Positions 1 to 11,134 are shown, numbered from the stretch's first letter. The stretch is DNA of 64,000 nucleotides from Alphaproteobacteria bacterium (GCA_016124255.1 WGOB01000008.1:1-64000); one strand, 5' to 3'. Numbers and translations are program-made. The notes: generated from the letters alone by a model not told the origin.

Positions 1-1277
1 AGCTCGGCGCGCGTCATTGCCTGGCCGGAGAAGCTCTCGATCTCCCGATCGCCGATGCGGATGCGCGCGACCGACCCCGGCGCCCCGTCCTCGCTCTCAT
101 AATTGATCCCCGCGCTTGCGAGCGCACTCTTGGCGATGTCGCAGGAGCTGCGGAATTGCTGCGCCCCCCCGGTGAGGTCGAGCTGGAAGCTGCACTCCGC
201 CGGATCGGCGATCACGGTCGCCGGCGCCGTCGCCAACGCATTCGCGAGATCGGGGTTGCCCGCCCGCGTCAGCATCTGAAAGCCGGGAAAGTAGAGGACG
301 AGCATCAAGATCATGCCGAACAGCATGACCGGCTTGCGCCCGACCTTGTCCGAGAGCCACGCAAAAAACATGTAGAGCGGCGCTGATAGGATCACGATCG
401 CGATCATGAACTGGTTCACGGTCGGCGAGTCGAACTTGAGAATCCGCTCCAGATAGAATTGCGCGTAGAAGTGCGCCGTGTACCACACCACGCCCTGTGC
501 GATCATGATCGCAAACAGCGCGATCAGCACGATCTTGAGATTGCGCCACTCGAAGAAGCTCTCCGCGTAGGCCCGCTTCGACGTCGCGCCTTCCTCCTTC
601 AGCTTCTGGAACGCGGGGCTCTCTTCCAGCTGCAGCCGGATCCACACCGAAACGGCCAAGAGCCCGATCGAGATCAGAAAGGGGATGCGCCATCCCCACG
701 CCCGGAACGCGTCTTCGCCCATGTACGACCGGATCGCCAGCACCACCGCCAGCGCCCCGATCAGCCCGATCGACGCCGACGTCTGGATCCAGCCTGTAGA
801 GCGCCCCCGCGCGCCAGGCGCGGCGTGCTCGGCCACGTAGATCGCCGCGCCGCCATACTCGCCGCCGAGCGCGAAGCCTTGCAGCACCCGGCACCCCACC
901 AGCAGCACCGGCGCCCACACCCCGATATCCGCATAAGTGGGAAGAAGCCCGATCGCGAAAGTCGCCAGGCCCATCAGCGTGATCGTGATCAGGAAAGCGC
1001 CTTTGCGCCCGGTGGAGTCCCCGATCTTGCCGAAGACCAGCGCCCCAAGCGGCCGCACGATAAACCCCACCGCGAACGTCAGCAGCGTAAAGACGAACGC
1101 CTGCTGGTCCGGCAGGTTGGCGAAGAAATGCGGCGCCATGATCGACGCCAGCGCGCCGTAGACGAAGAAATCGTACCACTCGAACACGGTCCCGGCGGTC
1201 GATGCGGCCACCACCATGCGCATCTTCGCGGGGGAGACCTCTCCGCCGCCTTGCGGCGCGGCTGCGGCATCTGACAT
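1..1277 (-). CDS. MFS transporter, metabolite:H+ symporter (MHS) type, 3' end cut by window
   Basis: Inner-membrane secondary transporter of the major facilitator superfamily. About 425 residues are visible and the C-terminus lies beyond the window edge. The N-terminus MSDAAAAPQGGG leads into VFEWYDFFVYG, the typical first-helix signature of MHS/sugar-porter-like symporters. RPLGALVFGKIGDSTGRK is the loop 2-3 motif of the superfamily, and GGEYGGAAIYVAEHA and a second DKVGRKP motif follow. The ATG is preceded by GGAAGGAAA at good spacing. Late in the visible part, a non-membrane stretch (around CSFQLDLTGGAQQF, then IRIGDREIESFSG) looks like an extra hydrophilic domain interrupting the second helical half, which some alphaproteobacterial MHS proteins have. 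The substrate cannot be inferred. It is divergent from the ATP synthase operon. Confidence 0.85.
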   Translation of the reverse strand, partial: MSDAAAAPQGGGEVSPAKMRMVVAASTAGTVFEWYDFFVYGALASIMAPHFFANLPDQQAFVFTLLTFAVGFIVRPLGALVFGKIGDSTGRKGAFLITITLMGLATFAIGLLPTYADIGVWAPVLLVGCRVLQGFALGGEYGGAAIYVAEHAAPGARGRSTGWIQTSASIGLIGALAVVLAIRSYMGEDAFRAWGWRIPFLISIGLLAVSVWIRLQLEESPAFQKLKEEGATSKRAYAESFFEWRNLKIVLIALFAIMIAQGVVWYTAHFYAQFYLERILKFDSPTVNQFMIAIVILSAPLYMFFAWLSDKVGRKPVMLFGMILMLVLYFPGFQMLTRAGNPDLANALATAPATVIADPAECSFQLDLTGGAQQFRSSCDIAKSALASAGINYESEDGAPGSVARIRIGDREIESFSGQAMTRAE

Positions 1278-1361
1278 CGGTTTCCTTCCCCCGGTTGCGC
1301 CCACAGCGGCTGGCCCCCGCCGCCGCTCAATTTGTCGCTGTTCGCCCTGTCTGTCGCCTTA

Positions 1362-1390
1362 TTGTCAAGCGTGAAGCGCGCATGGTATCG
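1362..1390 (+). promoter_or_regulatory. candidate promoter for the atp operon
   Basis: TTGTCA and GTATCG hexamers are separated by 17 bases in the 242-base gap between the divergent transporter and atpH. The -35 is good and the -10 weak. This is the best sigma-70-like candidate seen there, but it rests on inspection only. Confidence 0.25.
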
Positions 1391-1519
1391 GCCCCTTGGG
1401 CGCGCGGGTCGGAGATTCTGCGCGAGCCCAGGGATTCAGCCGCATCGAGGGGTCCGGAAGCGCAGGCGGGAAAGCCGCTCGCGGACGGCCTCGCGGGCGG
1501 CGCCGCAAACGGGACGTTC

Positions 1520-2074
1520 GTGGCTCAGACTCAGGAAATATCCGAATCCGCCGAGCGCTACGCTCAGGCCGCGTTCGAACTCGCCCGCGACCAGAAGGCG
1601 CTCCCCGCCCTGGAGACGGATTTCGCAAAGTTTTTAGAGGCTTGGCAGGAGAGTTCGGACCTCCGAACCGCTGCGGAATCGCCCCTGATCGACCCCGAGG
1701 AGAAAGCGAGGGCGCTGGTCGCCGTCGCCGCCAAGCTTGGGCTCTCCGACCTCGGCGCCAAGGTGATCGGCGTCGCCGCACAGAACCGCCGCGCCGGCGA
1801 ACTGCCGATGATCATCGCCGCCTTCCGCGCCAAGCAGGCGCAGGAGCGCGGCGCGCGCCAGGCCGAGATCATCTCCGCGGCGCCCCTTTCCGACGCGCAG
1901 CGCGACTCGATCCTCGCCGCTCTGAAGAAAAGCCTCGGCGCCGAGATCGAAGCTGAGACCAGCGTGGATGAGCGCCTGATCGGCGGCTTCGTCGTCCGCG
2001 TCGGCTCCCGCCAGTTCGACGCCTCGCTTCGCGCCAAACTCGATTCCCTGAAACTCGCCCTCAAGACCGCCTAG
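1520..2074 (+). CDS. atpH: ATP synthase F1 subunit delta
   Basis: The delta (OSCP-like) subunit of the F1Fo ATP synthase links the F1 head to the peripheral stalk at the inner membrane. The product is 184 residues, normal for the family. It begins [21 protein letters not shown], the helical N-terminal domain, and ends with the conserved region [29 protein letters not shown]. The frame stays open far upstream, but homology begins at this GTG, giving VAQTQ, so GTG was chosen; the ribosome binding site (GGGACG) is weak. It is the first gene of the atp operon, 14 bases before atpA. As is usual in alphaproteobacteria, the Fo genes (a, b, c) are not with the F1 genes here. Confidence 0.9.
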   Translation: MAQTQEISESAERYAQAAFELARDQKALPALETDFAKFLEAWQESSDLRTAAESPLIDPEEKARALVAVAAKLGLSDLGAKVIGVAAQNRRAGELPMIIAAFRAKQAQERGARQAEIISAAPLSDAQRDSILAALKKSLGAEIEAETSVDERLIGGFVVRVGSRQFDASLRAKLDSLKLALKTA

Positions 2075-2088
2075 AAGGAAGACGCGCC

Positions 2089-3624
2089 ATGGACGTCCGC
2101 GCCGCCGAAATTTCCGCAATCCTGAAAGAACAGATCAAAGGCTTCGGCGCCGAAGCGCAGGTGGCCGATGTCGGCCGCGTGCTCTCCGTCGGCGACGGCA
2201 TCGCCCGCGTCTACGGCCTCGACAACGTCCAGGCCGGCGAAATGGTCGAGTTTCCGGGCGGCGTGAAGGGCATGGCGCTGAACCTGGAGCGCGACAATGT
2301 CGGCGTCGTGATCTTCGGCGAAGACCGCGGCCTGAAGGAAGGCGACACCGTCAAGCGCCTCGGCGAAATCGTGGACGTGCCGGTTGGCAAAGGCCTGCTC
2401 GGCCGCGTGGTGAACCCGCTCGGCGAGCCCATCGACGGTAAAGGCCCGATCCCGGGCGCTGAGCGCCGCCGCGTCGACGTGAAGGCGCCGGGCATCATCC
2501 CGCGCCGCTCCGTGCACGAGCCGATGCAGACCGGCATCAAGGCGATCGATGCGCTGATCCCGATCGGCCGCGGCCAGCGCGAACTGATCATCGGCGACCG
2601 CCAGACCGGCAAGACCGCCATCGCCATCGATACGATCCTCTATCAGCGCGACGCCCACGAGAAGAACGCGCCGGAGAAGGAAAAGCTCTACTGCATCTAC
2701 GTCGTCGTCGGCCAGAAGCGCTCCACGGTCGCGCAAATCGCCAAGACGTTGGAAGACAAGGGCGCGCTGCAATATTCGATCATCGTCGCCGCGACCGCGT
2801 CGGAGCCCGCGCCGCTGCAATTCATCGCGCCCTTCGCCGGCTGCGCCATGGGCGAATGGTTCCGCGACAACGGCATGCACGCGCTCATCATTTATGACGA
2901 CTTGTCCAAGCAGGCTGTCGCCTACCGCCAGATGTCGCTGCTCCTGCGCCGCCCGCCGGGCCGCGAAGCCTATCCGGGCGACGTGTTCTATCTCCACTCG
3001 CGCTTGCTCGAACGCGCCGCGAAGCTCAACGAAGACAACAAGGCCGGCTCACTCACCGCACTTCCTGTGATCGAAACGCAGGCCAATGACGTCTCGGCCT
3101 ACATTCCGACGAACGTCATCTCGATCACCGACGGCCAGATCTTCCTGGAGACCGATCTCTTCTTCTCCGGCGTCCGCCCGGCGGTGAACGTCGGCATCTC
3201 GGTCTCCCGCGTGGGTTCTTCCGCCCAGGTGAAGGCGATGAAGCAGGTCGCCGGCGCAATCAAAGGCGAACTCGCACAATACCGCGAAATGGCCGCCTTC
3301 GCGAAATTCGGCTCCGACCTCGACGCCGCCACGCAGCGTCTGCTCGCGCGCGGCGCCCGCCTCACCGAAGTACTGAAGCAGGATCAGTTCGCACCCGTTC
3401 CGGTGGAAGAGCAGGTGATCCTGATTTATGCCGGCACCCGCGGCTTCCTCGATAAGGTCGCGGTGGAGGATGTCCGCCGCTACGAGAGCGAACTCGTTGC
3501 CTGGCTGCGGTCGAAGAAAGCAAGCTTGCTCGACGATCTCCGCGCCAAGAAGGACATCAAGGAGGGCGGCCTGGAGGACAAGATCAAAGCCGCCCTCGAA
3601 GAATTCGCCGGCGTGTTCGCATGA
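2089..3624 (+). CDS. atpA: ATP synthase F1 subunit alpha
   Basis: Non-catalytic nucleotide-binding alpha subunit of F1, 511 residues, full length. The N-terminal beta-barrel domain comes first. The P-loop GDRQTGKT (around residue 170) sits in the RecA-like domain. The family signature [17 protein letters not shown], which contains the arginine contributing to the catalytic site of beta, is intact. The start has AAGGAAG upstream at good spacing. It lies 14 bases after atpH. The 142 bases to atpG hold a cluster of palindromes described separately. Confidence 0.98.
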   Translation: MDVRAAEISAILKEQIKGFGAEAQVADVGRVLSVGDGIARVYGLDNVQAGEMVEFPGGVKGMALNLERDNVGVVIFGEDRGLKEGDTVKRLGEIVDVPVGKGLLGRVVNPLGEPIDGKGPIPGAERRRVDVKAPGIIPRRSVHEPMQTGIKAIDALIPIGRGQRELIIGDRQTGKTAIAIDTILYQRDAHEKNAPEKEKLYCIYVVVGQKRSTVAQIAKTLEDKGALQYSIIVAATASEPAPLQFIAPFAGCAMGEWFRDNGMHALIIYDDLSKQAVAYRQMSLLLRRPPGREAYPGDVFYLHSRLLERAAKLNEDNKAGSLTALPVIETQANDVSAYIPTNVISITDGQIFLETDLFFSGVRPAVNVGISVSRVGSSAQVKAMKQVAGAIKGELAQYREMAAFAKFGSDLDAATQRLLARGARLTEVLKQDQFAPVPVEEQVILIYAGTRGFLDKVAVEDVRRYESELVAWLRSKKASLLDDLRAKKDIKEGGLEDKIKAALEEFAGVFA

Positions 3625-3649
3625 TGGCTAGGGCCTTCGCAGCGATCCG

Positions 3650-3753
3650 CCTTCCTCCCCTGTTCACAGGCGCGGTGGCCGCGCAGCGGCCGGAGGGGGT
3701 GCGCTCCCTCTGTCATGCATTGCATGACAGCTCCCCCGCATGCGGGGAAGCAA
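3650..3753. repeat. compound palindromic repeat between atpA and atpG
   Basis: Three hairpin-forming palindromes lie in tandem. GGCCGC-GCA-GCGGCC is at 3677-3691. A 21-base perfect palindrome, CTGTCATGCA-T-TGCATGACAG, is at 3710-3730. CCCCGCATGCGGGG is at 3734-3747. They are embedded in text (TTCCTCCCC, CGGAGGGGGT) that resembles the palindromic element at 35875-35941. It is probably a REP/MITE-like element that became an intercistronic spacer. It could stall or process the atp mRNA between alpha and gamma. The last hairpin ends 20 bases before the atpG start. Confidence 0.75.
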
Positions 3754-3766
3754 ACCGGAGTTTCTC

Positions 3767-4645
3767 ATGCCGTCGCTGAAGGACTTCCGCAACCGCATCA
3801 CCAGCGTGAAATCCACGCAGAAGATCACCAAGGCGATGCAGATGGTGGCCGCCGCGAAGCTCAAGCGCTCGCAGGATTCGGCCGAGGCCGCTCGTCCGTA
3901 TGCGGAGCGTATCGCCGGCGTGATCGCGAACCTCACCGCTGCTGTGCAGGGCGATAGCGCCCCCCTGCTTCTGCGGGGCACGGGCAAGGAGGACGTGCAC
4001 CTCCTCGTCGTCGCCACCTCCGAGCGCGGCCTCTGCGGCGGCTTCAACACCCAGATCGTCCGCGCCGCCCGCGATCACGCCAACGCGCTGATCGCCCAGG
4101 GCAAGACCGTGAAGATCATGACGGTAGGCAAGAAGGGCAGGGACCAGCTCCGCCGCCTGTTCGCCGATCGCATCATCGAGCACGTCGATCTCACCGCGCA
4201 TCGCACGATCACCGCCGCGCCCGCGCAAATGATCGGCGCCAAGATCCGCGAACGCTTCGAGGCCGGCGAGTTCGACGTCGCGACTCTCTTCTTCTCGCGG
4301 TTCAAGTCGGTGATCGCCCAGGTTCCGACTGCCCAGCAGCTGATCCCCGCGAAAGCCCCCGAGGGCGTCACGCCGCCGGATCTTGGCAACGCAGTCTACG
4401 AATACGAACCCGACGAAGCCGAGATCCTCGCCGCGCTCCTGCCGCGCTACATCGACAGTCAGATTCTCCGCGGTTTGCTGGAAAACGTGGCGGGCTTCTA
4501 CGCCGCGCAGATGACCGCGATGGACAACGCCACGCGCAATGCCGGCGACCTCATCAAGAAGCTGACGCTCCGCTACAACCGCCAGCGCCAGGCCAACATC
4601 ACCAAAGAACTGATCGAAATCATCTCCGGCGCGGAAGCGCTGTAG
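3767..4645 (+). CDS. atpG: ATP synthase F1 subunit gamma
   Basis: Central rotor shaft of F1, 292 residues, full length. The N-terminus [20 protein letters not shown] is the canonical coiled-coil start, and the C-terminus [31 protein letters not shown] is the canonical end helix. An ATG nine codons upstream is open but lacks homology; the chosen ATG has CCGGAG upstream. The gene sits behind a palindromic repeat that separates it from atpA, and 10 bases before ohr. Confidence 0.96.
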   Translation: MPSLKDFRNRITSVKSTQKITKAMQMVAAAKLKRSQDSAEAARPYAERIAGVIANLTAAVQGDSAPLLLRGTGKEDVHLLVVATSERGLCGGFNTQIVRAARDHANALIAQGKTVKIMTVGKKGRDQLRRLFADRIIEHVDLTAHRTITAAPAQMIGAKIRERFEAGEFDVATLFFSRFKSVIAQVPTAQQLIPAKAPEGVTPPDLGNAVYEYEPDEAEILAALLPRYIDSQILRGLLENVAGFYAAQMTAMDNATRNAGDLIKKLTLRYNRQRQANITKELIEIISGAEAL

Positions 4646-4655
4646 GACAACGACG

Positions 4656-5081
4656 ATGACCGGCCCCACCTCCGTCCTGCACACCGAGATCGCGCACGCC
4701 GCCGGCGGCCGCGACGGCAAAGTGCACCTCGACGGCGAGACACTCTGGATCGCGATGGCGATCCCGAAGGACATGGGCGGCTCAGGCCTCGGCGCGAACC
4801 CGGAAGCGCTCTTCGCCATGGGCTACGCCACCTGCTTCAACTCCGCGCTCTTGTTCGTCGCCGGCCAGAAGAAGCTCGACGCCTCCAAAGCCAAGGTCAG
4901 CTGCCAGGTCGGGATCGGTCCCAATGCAGGCGGCGGCTTTGCCTTGCAGGCCAAGCTCACTGTGTCGGTGCCTGGCCTCGACGCCGCCGCCGCCAAGGAC
5001 CTGGTCGAGACCGCCCACCAGGTCTGCCCCTATTCCAACGCCACCCGCGGCAACATGCCCGTCGACCTTGAGATCGTCTGA
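4656..5081 (+). CDS. ohr: Ohr-type organic hydroperoxide resistance protein (OsmC superfamily)
   Basis: Thiol peroxidase of the Ohr/OsmC family that reduces organic hydroperoxides in the cytoplasm, usually with lipoylated partners. At 141 residues it is full length. Both redox cysteines are in their family contexts: YATCFNSAL (about residue 60) and HQVCPYSNATRGN (about residue 124). The start MTGPTSVLHTEIAHAAGGRDG matches the family. It lies in the same direction inside the atp operon, 10 bases after atpG and 40 before atpD, so co-transcription with the ATP synthase is likely. No MarR-type regulator (OhrR), the usual partner gene, is adjacent. The family assignment is firm; the reason for its position is unknown. 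Confidence 0.9.
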   Translation: MTGPTSVLHTEIAHAAGGRDGKVHLDGETLWIAMAIPKDMGGSGLGANPEALFAMGYATCFNSALLFVAGQKKLDASKAKVSCQVGIGPNAGGGFALQAKLTVSVPGLDAAAAKDLVETAHQVCPYSNATRGNMPVDLEIV

Positions 5082-5103
5082 GGCGCGCAGAGGCGCCATC
5101 TAA

Positions 5104-7033
<1,930 letters not shown>

Positions 7034-7034
<1 letters not shown>

Positions 7035-7504
7035 TGTCTCCGGGCGAGCTCGCTGCGCGGCTCATCGCCGACTTCTGCCTGCCTGGCATCCTTGGCCAGG
7101 AGAAGGGCCGTCCGCCCGTCGAGGGCCAGAACGTTGTTGAGGAAACGCGCCTCAGGCTCGGCCTAAAGCCTGGCGGACGCACCGTGCGCTACCCGCTTTC
7201 GGAGGCGCCCGTCTTCCTCGATGTGCAGGGCGCCGAAAGCCAGGTCTTCTTTCGTCACGACGACGCGCGCACCGCGTATGAATCGATCAACGCCGCCGTG
7301 AAGGCCGTCTTCCCCGATTTGAGCCTGGACGATGCGATGACGACGCCGCCGTTGCGCACCCGCGCGCTCCTTTGCCGTCTGGACGCCGACAACGTCGCCA
7401 TTCTGGAAATCATCGATCCCGCGCCGGACGCGCCCGCCGATGTCCGCGATTTCGCTGCGCGTGTGATCGCGCTAAAGCGCACCGAACCTCCGCCCCCGGC
7501 ATGA
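7034..7504 (+). CDS. unknown protein X2, second tandem paralogue in the atp operon
   Basis: 156 residues from the ATG that overlaps the X1 stop (TGATG); a GTG one codon earlier is also possible. By eye it is a paralogue of X1, with the N-terminal DFC-P and G-PPVEG motifs and an aligned middle section, so a tandem duplication is likely. No catalytic motif, membrane helix or signal is apparent. The C-terminus ends in a short proline run. Thirty bases separate it from atpC. The function is unknown. Confidence 0.78.
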
Positions 7505-7534
7505 TCGCCTCGGCACGACGTTTCAGGACCCGCC

Positions 7535-7951
7535 ATGACTGACAAACTGACGTTCGCCCTTGTCTCTCCGGAGCGTGAGCTCTTCCATGGAGAAGTGGAT
7601 CAAGTGGTCGTGCCGGGCGTAGAGGGCGAGTTCGGCGTGCTGCCCAACCACGCGCCCGTCATCTCCATGATCCGGCCCGGCGCGCTGCGCATCATCGATG
7701 GCGCAAGCGAGCGGCGGATATTCGTCAATGGCGGCTTCGCAGACGTCACGCCTGCCGGCCTCACCGTCCTCGCCGAAGACGCTGTCGATCTCGCAGATGT
7801 CGACGCCGCCAAGCTGGAAGCCGACATCAAGAACGCGCAGGACGATATCCGCGACGTGAAGGACGACGCCAAGCGGGCCGCCGCCGAATTGCGCCTGGCC
7901 CGCCTGGAAGCGCTCAAGTCCGCGCACGCCGTATCCGCCGCGCGACACTAG
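7535..7951 (+). CDS. atpC: ATP synthase F1 subunit epsilon
   Basis: Rotor-associated epsilon subunit, regulator of ATP hydrolysis, 138 residues. The N-terminal beta-sandwich is clear: LTFALVSPERELFHGEVDQVVVPGVEGEFGVLPNHAP. The helical C-terminal part (KLEADIKNAQDDIRDVKDDAKRAAAE) is charged and a little unusual in sequence but of normal length. It is the last gene of the atp operon and converges on the methyltransferase gene 23 bases downstream; no clear terminator hairpin with a T-run is visible between them. Confidence 0.95.
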   Translation: MTDKLTFALVSPERELFHGEVDQVVVPGVEGEFGVLPNHAPVISMIRPGALRIIDGASERRIFVNGGFADVTPAGLTVLAEDAVDLADVDAAKLEADIKNAQDDIRDVKDDAKRAAAELRLARLEALKSAHAVSAARH

Positions 7952-7974
7952 AGCCAAACAGGTCGCGAAAAACG

Positions 7975-8700
7975 CTAGGGCCGCGGCGCGGCCTCGATAT
8001 AGACGCTCGTCGAAAGCGCCCCGGGCAGCCAGTTCACCGGAAAACGCCGGATACGGACGATCGGCATCGCTTGATGAATGCTGTGCGCCAGCCAGCGCCA
8101 GTCGAAGCCTTTGTGCCCGCATGCATGCGGCGCGACCTTGTCGAGCCTATAGAACCCTGCCCACAACGTCTCCGCCAGCGTGTACTCGCGGTGTCGCTGA
8201 TACCCGGTGAGCGCCGAACCGAGATTCTTCAACAAGATCGCCGGCCCCACCTCCACGGGAACCGACGCGATGAAGCGCCGCGGCCTCAGGGCAGCAATGC
8301 GATCGAGAAGCTGCATCACCTCGGCTGCCTGGATGTGCTCCAGCGTCTCCAGAGCGAACACGAGATCGAGAGCGCCAAGACCTTCGCCCTCGCGCGCCAC
8401 GAAGGAGTTTCCACCTTCGCACACGACGCGAAAGTTCGCTTGCGCGCCGTAGCGCCGCTGCGCCTCCGCGATGAAGTCCGGGTGCGGATCGACGCCGACA
8501 TATCGGATCGGCAGCGCGGCGTTGAGAGCGCCGAACGCTTTGCCGTAAGCGCAACCGATCTCAAGCGCCGCGAGCGGTCGCCCCGGCGTCGCAAGCCGCT
8601 GCGCGGTACCCACAAGATGCCGGAAACGGAAACCGTGCAGCCACGAATTGAGCCCGCTATAGTTTTGAGCCGCTTCGTAGGTCTCAACCGCGTCCGCCAT
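7975..8700 (-). CDS. class I SAM-dependent methyltransferase
   Basis: 241 residues. The SAM-binding motif I is ALEIGCAYGKAFGAL followed by the acidic-loop motif YVGVDPHPDF; FALETLEHI is motif III-like. The frame is open 39 codons upstream, but the ATG giving MADAVETYEAAQNYSG was chosen because homology-like sequence starts there and the upstream part is low-complexity arginine/proline. The substrate is unknown. It is divergent from the phosphoesterase gene, 47 bases away. Confidence 0.75.
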   Translation of the reverse strand: MADAVETYEAAQNYSGLNSWLHGFRFRHLVGTAQRLATPGRPLAALEIGCAYGKAFGALNAALPIRYVGVDPHPDFIAEAQRRYGAQANFRVVCEGGNSFVAREGEGLGALDLVFALETLEHIQAAEVMQLLDRIAALRPRRFIASVPVEVGPAILLKNLGSALTGYQRHREYTLAETLWAGFYRLDKVAPHACGHKGFDWRWLAHSIHQAMPIVRIRRFPVNWLPGALSTSVYIEAAPRP

Positions 8701-8747
8701 GCGAGCGCGCGTCCCACGCAGCGCCCACGCTGTCAACGGGGCGGAGC

Positions 8748-9710
8748 ATGCATCCGGAACTGATCCTGCCCCTCGTCTTAGCGGTGGTCGGCCTGCCGGC
8801 GCTGGGCGCATTGGCATGGCTGCTCTTCCGCCGCTGGCGCCGCCTCGCGCCCCTGCTTCGCTGGACAGTCCTCGTCGTGCTCGCGCTCGCCGAGATCGGC
8901 TACTGGCTCGGCGTCTACGCGGTCTTCATCGAACCCAACAGACTGATTGTCCGCCGCGAGACCATCGTCAGCGACGCCTGGCGCGGCCCGCCGCTCACGA
9001 TCGCGGCGATCGGCGATGTGCACATCGGCTCGCCGCACATGAGCGTGGCGCGCGTGCGCCGGCTCGTCGCGCGGACGAACGCTCTGTCGCCCGATCTCAC
9101 CCTGCTGCTGGGCGACTATGTGGGTGACAACGGTCCCGGAACCCCGCTGCGTAACGAAGCCGCTGTCCTCGAAGGCCTGGAAGCGCTCGGCGGTTTGCGC
9201 GCACGCCTCGGCGTCTTCGCTGTGATCGGCAATCACGACGCGTGGTGGGACGCCGCCCAGGTTCGCGCCGCACTCAAGACGGCCGGCGTTACCGTGCTCG
9301 TCAACGCCTCGCGTCTTGCTCGCGCCGAAGATCCAGTCGTCATCGTTGGCCTGGATGACCATGACACCGGCAAGCCGAACTACGCCGCCGCCGCCAGCCA
9401 ACTGGGCGAAGCGGCGCTGCTGGCGCCCCGCATTGCCTTCATGCACTCGCCCGATGCGTTTCCCGATATCCCCGCGGGCCCCGCGCTCACGCTCGCGGCG
9501 CACACCCATTGCGGCCAGGTCAGCCTGCCGTTCCTCGGCCGCCCTGTCGTTCCGTCAGTCTACGGACAAAAATATGCTTGTGGCCTCGTCGTGGAGGAGG
9601 GACGTCAGCTCTTCGTCACCGGCGGCGTCGCCACCAGCGTCCTGCCGGTGCGGTTTCTCAATCCTCCCGAGATTGCTTTCTTGACCATCGTCGCGCCCGC
9701 GGCGGACTGA
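8748..9710 (+). CDS. membrane-anchored metallophosphoesterase (YaeI/calcineurin-like)
   Basis: 320 residues. Two N-terminal hydrophobic segments (residues about 5-27 and 38-62) are followed by a calcineurin-like phosphoesterase domain with all metal-ligand motifs: GDVHIGS, GDYVGDN, GNHDAWW and AHTHCGQV. The C-terminus VTGGVATSVLPVRFLNPPEIAFLTI is typical of the YaeI-like group, which in Escherichia coli is a phosphodiesterase linked to lipid A precursor hydrolysis. The substrate here is unproven. Its 3' end overlaps the 3' end of the opposing hydrolase gene by about 106 bases. Confidence 0.85.
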   Translation: MHPELILPLVLAVVGLPALGALAWLLFRRWRRLAPLLRWTVLVVLALAEIGYWLGVYAVFIEPNRLIVRRETIVSDAWRGPPLTIAAIGDVHIGSPHMSVARVRRLVARTNALSPDLTLLLGDYVGDNGPGTPLRNEAAVLEGLEALGGLRARLGVFAVIGNHDAWWDAAQVRAALKTAGVTVLVNASRLARAEDPVVIVGLDDHDTGKPNYAAAASQLGEAALLAPRIAFMHSPDAFPDIPAGPALTLAAHTHCGQVSLPFLGRPVVPSVYGQKYACGLVVEEGRQLFVTGGVATSVLPVRFLNPPEIAFLTIVAPAAD

Positions 9711-10540
9711 GCCGCCTCGCGCCCGCGCGGGCCGAGCCCGAAAAGCTTCACCGCCCTCCTCTTCGGCTTGTGTGGCGCGAGTTGGCGTGACGCAAGCCAA
9801 TCGATGGCCAATTGCGCAACCTCTTCGTACTCCGGCTCGCCGATCAGCCAATGGCTCATCGGCGGGAATTCGTGGAAGTGCGCCTGGCCTTCAGGAAAAC
9901 GCGCCGCCATGCGCCGCACCGTGGCCGACGAGTTCACGCGGTCCTGACCGCCCGCAAGCGCCAGCACCGGCGCGTCGATCTTGTACACCGGCGCCGCCGA
10001 CGCCATCGCGCGATCGGCCCACCAATGCACGATCTCCATGATCGCGCGTCCGCTCTCGGGCACGAACCGCGCAAAAGCGCGCCGCGCCTGATCGCGCGAG
10101 AGCCGATCGAGCGTCGAGTGCCGCGCGACGCGATAGTCCGGCGGAATGGCGCGCCGCCAATAATCCCCGAGCAGCGCCACGCCGAACGCATTGGAGGTTT
10201 CGTCGAACGTCATCGCCGGCACGCCCCACGGCGCTGACGGCGCAAGCAGCACGAGCGCGGCGCATGGCGTTTGCGCCGCCGCCAATTGTGCGATCAGCCC
10301 GCCCATCGAATGCCCAATGAGAACGGGCGGCTTCTTGAGCGTCTGCGCGTAACGAACGATGGAATCGCTGAAATCTTTCGCGCCCGATTGCGCCAGCGAT
10401 TCCATGTCGGCGCCGCGCTCATGGTGCGGCAGCGTCGGCGCGTGCGTTTCGTAGCCCGCTGCCTCGAACGGCTCGCGGAACTTCTCAAACGCCCAGCCGC
10501 CGCAAAACGCGCCGTGAATGAAAACAATAGGCGGCGCCAT
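9605..10540 (-). CDS. alpha/beta hydrolase
   Basis: 311 residues from an ATG with AAGGA six bases upstream. The catalytic triad of the fold can be seen: nucleophile elbow GHSMGG, acid in GGQDRVN, and histidine in MSHWLIGE. The oxyanion motif is FIHGAFCGG. The fold ends near residue 252. About 60 further residues are basic and without recognisable structure, and they are encoded antisense to the end of the phosphoesterase gene, so they look like read-out into a neighbour after loss of an earlier stop. The substrate is unknown. Confidence 0.82.
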   Translation of the reverse strand: MAPPIVFIHGAFCGGWAFEKFREPFEAAGYETHAPTLPHHERGADMESLAQSGAKDFSDSIVRYAQTLKKPPVLIGHSMGGLIAQLAAAQTPCAALVLLAPSAPWGVPAMTFDETSNAFGVALLGDYWRRAIPPDYRVARHSTLDRLSRDQARRAFARFVPESGRAIMEIVHWWADRAMASAAPVYKIDAPVLALAGGQDRVNSSATVRRMAARFPEGQAHFHEFPPMSHWLIGEPEYEEVAQLAIDWLASRQLAPHKPKRRAVKLFGLGPRGREAAQSAAGATMVKKAISGGLRNRTGRTLVATPPVTKS

Positions 10541-10597
10541 GCTCAATCCTTGCCCACGACGCGCGCATCCTCACGCGTCCGCTCGTATTGCCCGGTT

Positions 10598-11134
10598 TTA
10601 AGGCGTTCCCCCCGAACCCCCGCCGGATGGCGCATCTGGCGCGCCTGCCGTGTAGCGCATGAAACGCCGCGCCACGTCTTCGTAGATAGCGCGCTTGAAC
10701 GGGATCACCAAGCGCGGGGATTCCTCAAGGGTTCCCCAGCGCCAATCGGAGAATTCAGGCGTGTGCTTGTCAAGTTGCACATCCGCATCGCGGCCATGAA
10801 AGCGCAGTGCGAACCATTTCTGCTTCTGCCCGAGCCACCGACCCTTGGGACCTGCGCCGCCACGGATGCCGGGTGGAAAATCGTAATAGAGCCAATCCGG
10901 CGTCTCTTCGAGAATCTCCACCAGCGTGGGTGCGACGCCGATTTCTTCCTCCAGTTCACGCACCGCCGCAGCCGCCGGCGTTTCGCCGCGGTCGACGCCG
11001 CCCTGCGGCATCTGCCACTGATAGGGCGGCGCAGCGCCACGCCGCTTGCCAAGGAACACGAGCCCGTTGCGATGAAACAACGCGAGCCCGACATTGCTGC
11101 GATAGCGGCCGGGGTCCCTGCCGCCCGCCGTCAT
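10598..11134 (-). CDS. rppH: RNA pyrophosphohydrolase / dinucleoside polyphosphate hydrolase (Nudix)
   Basis: 178 residues. The Nudix box GGVDRGETPAAAAVRELEEEIG fits GX5EX7REUXEEXGU exactly. The following TPDWLYYDFP and WLGQKQKWFALRF are typical of RppH/IalA proteins, which strip pyrophosphate from mRNA 5' ends or hydrolyse diadenosine polyphosphates. The start ATG overlaps the stop of the upstream yibQ-like gene (ATGA), so the two are coupled. A 27-codon upstream extension exists but lies inside the yibQ-like gene and lacks homology. Confidence 0.92.
   Translation of the reverse strand: MTAGGRDPGRYRSNVGLALFHRNGLVFLGKRRGAAPPYQWQMPQGGVDRGETPAAAAVRELEEEIGVAPTLVEILEETPDWLYYDFPPGIRGGAGPKGRWLGQKQKWFALRFHGRDADVQLDKHTPEFSDWRWGTLEESPRLVIPFKRAIYEDVARRFMRYTAGAPDAPSGGGSGGTP

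Noticed and set aside
97-1179. A 360-codon minus-strand frame in the transporter region
   Set aside because: It is a shadow of the MFS gene, which reads off the window edge in another minus-strand frame.
3710-3730. The 21-base palindrome as a PpsR or other repressor operator
   Set aside because: The TGTC/GACA halves are 11, not 10, bases apart and it belongs to a repeated palindromic element between atp genes.
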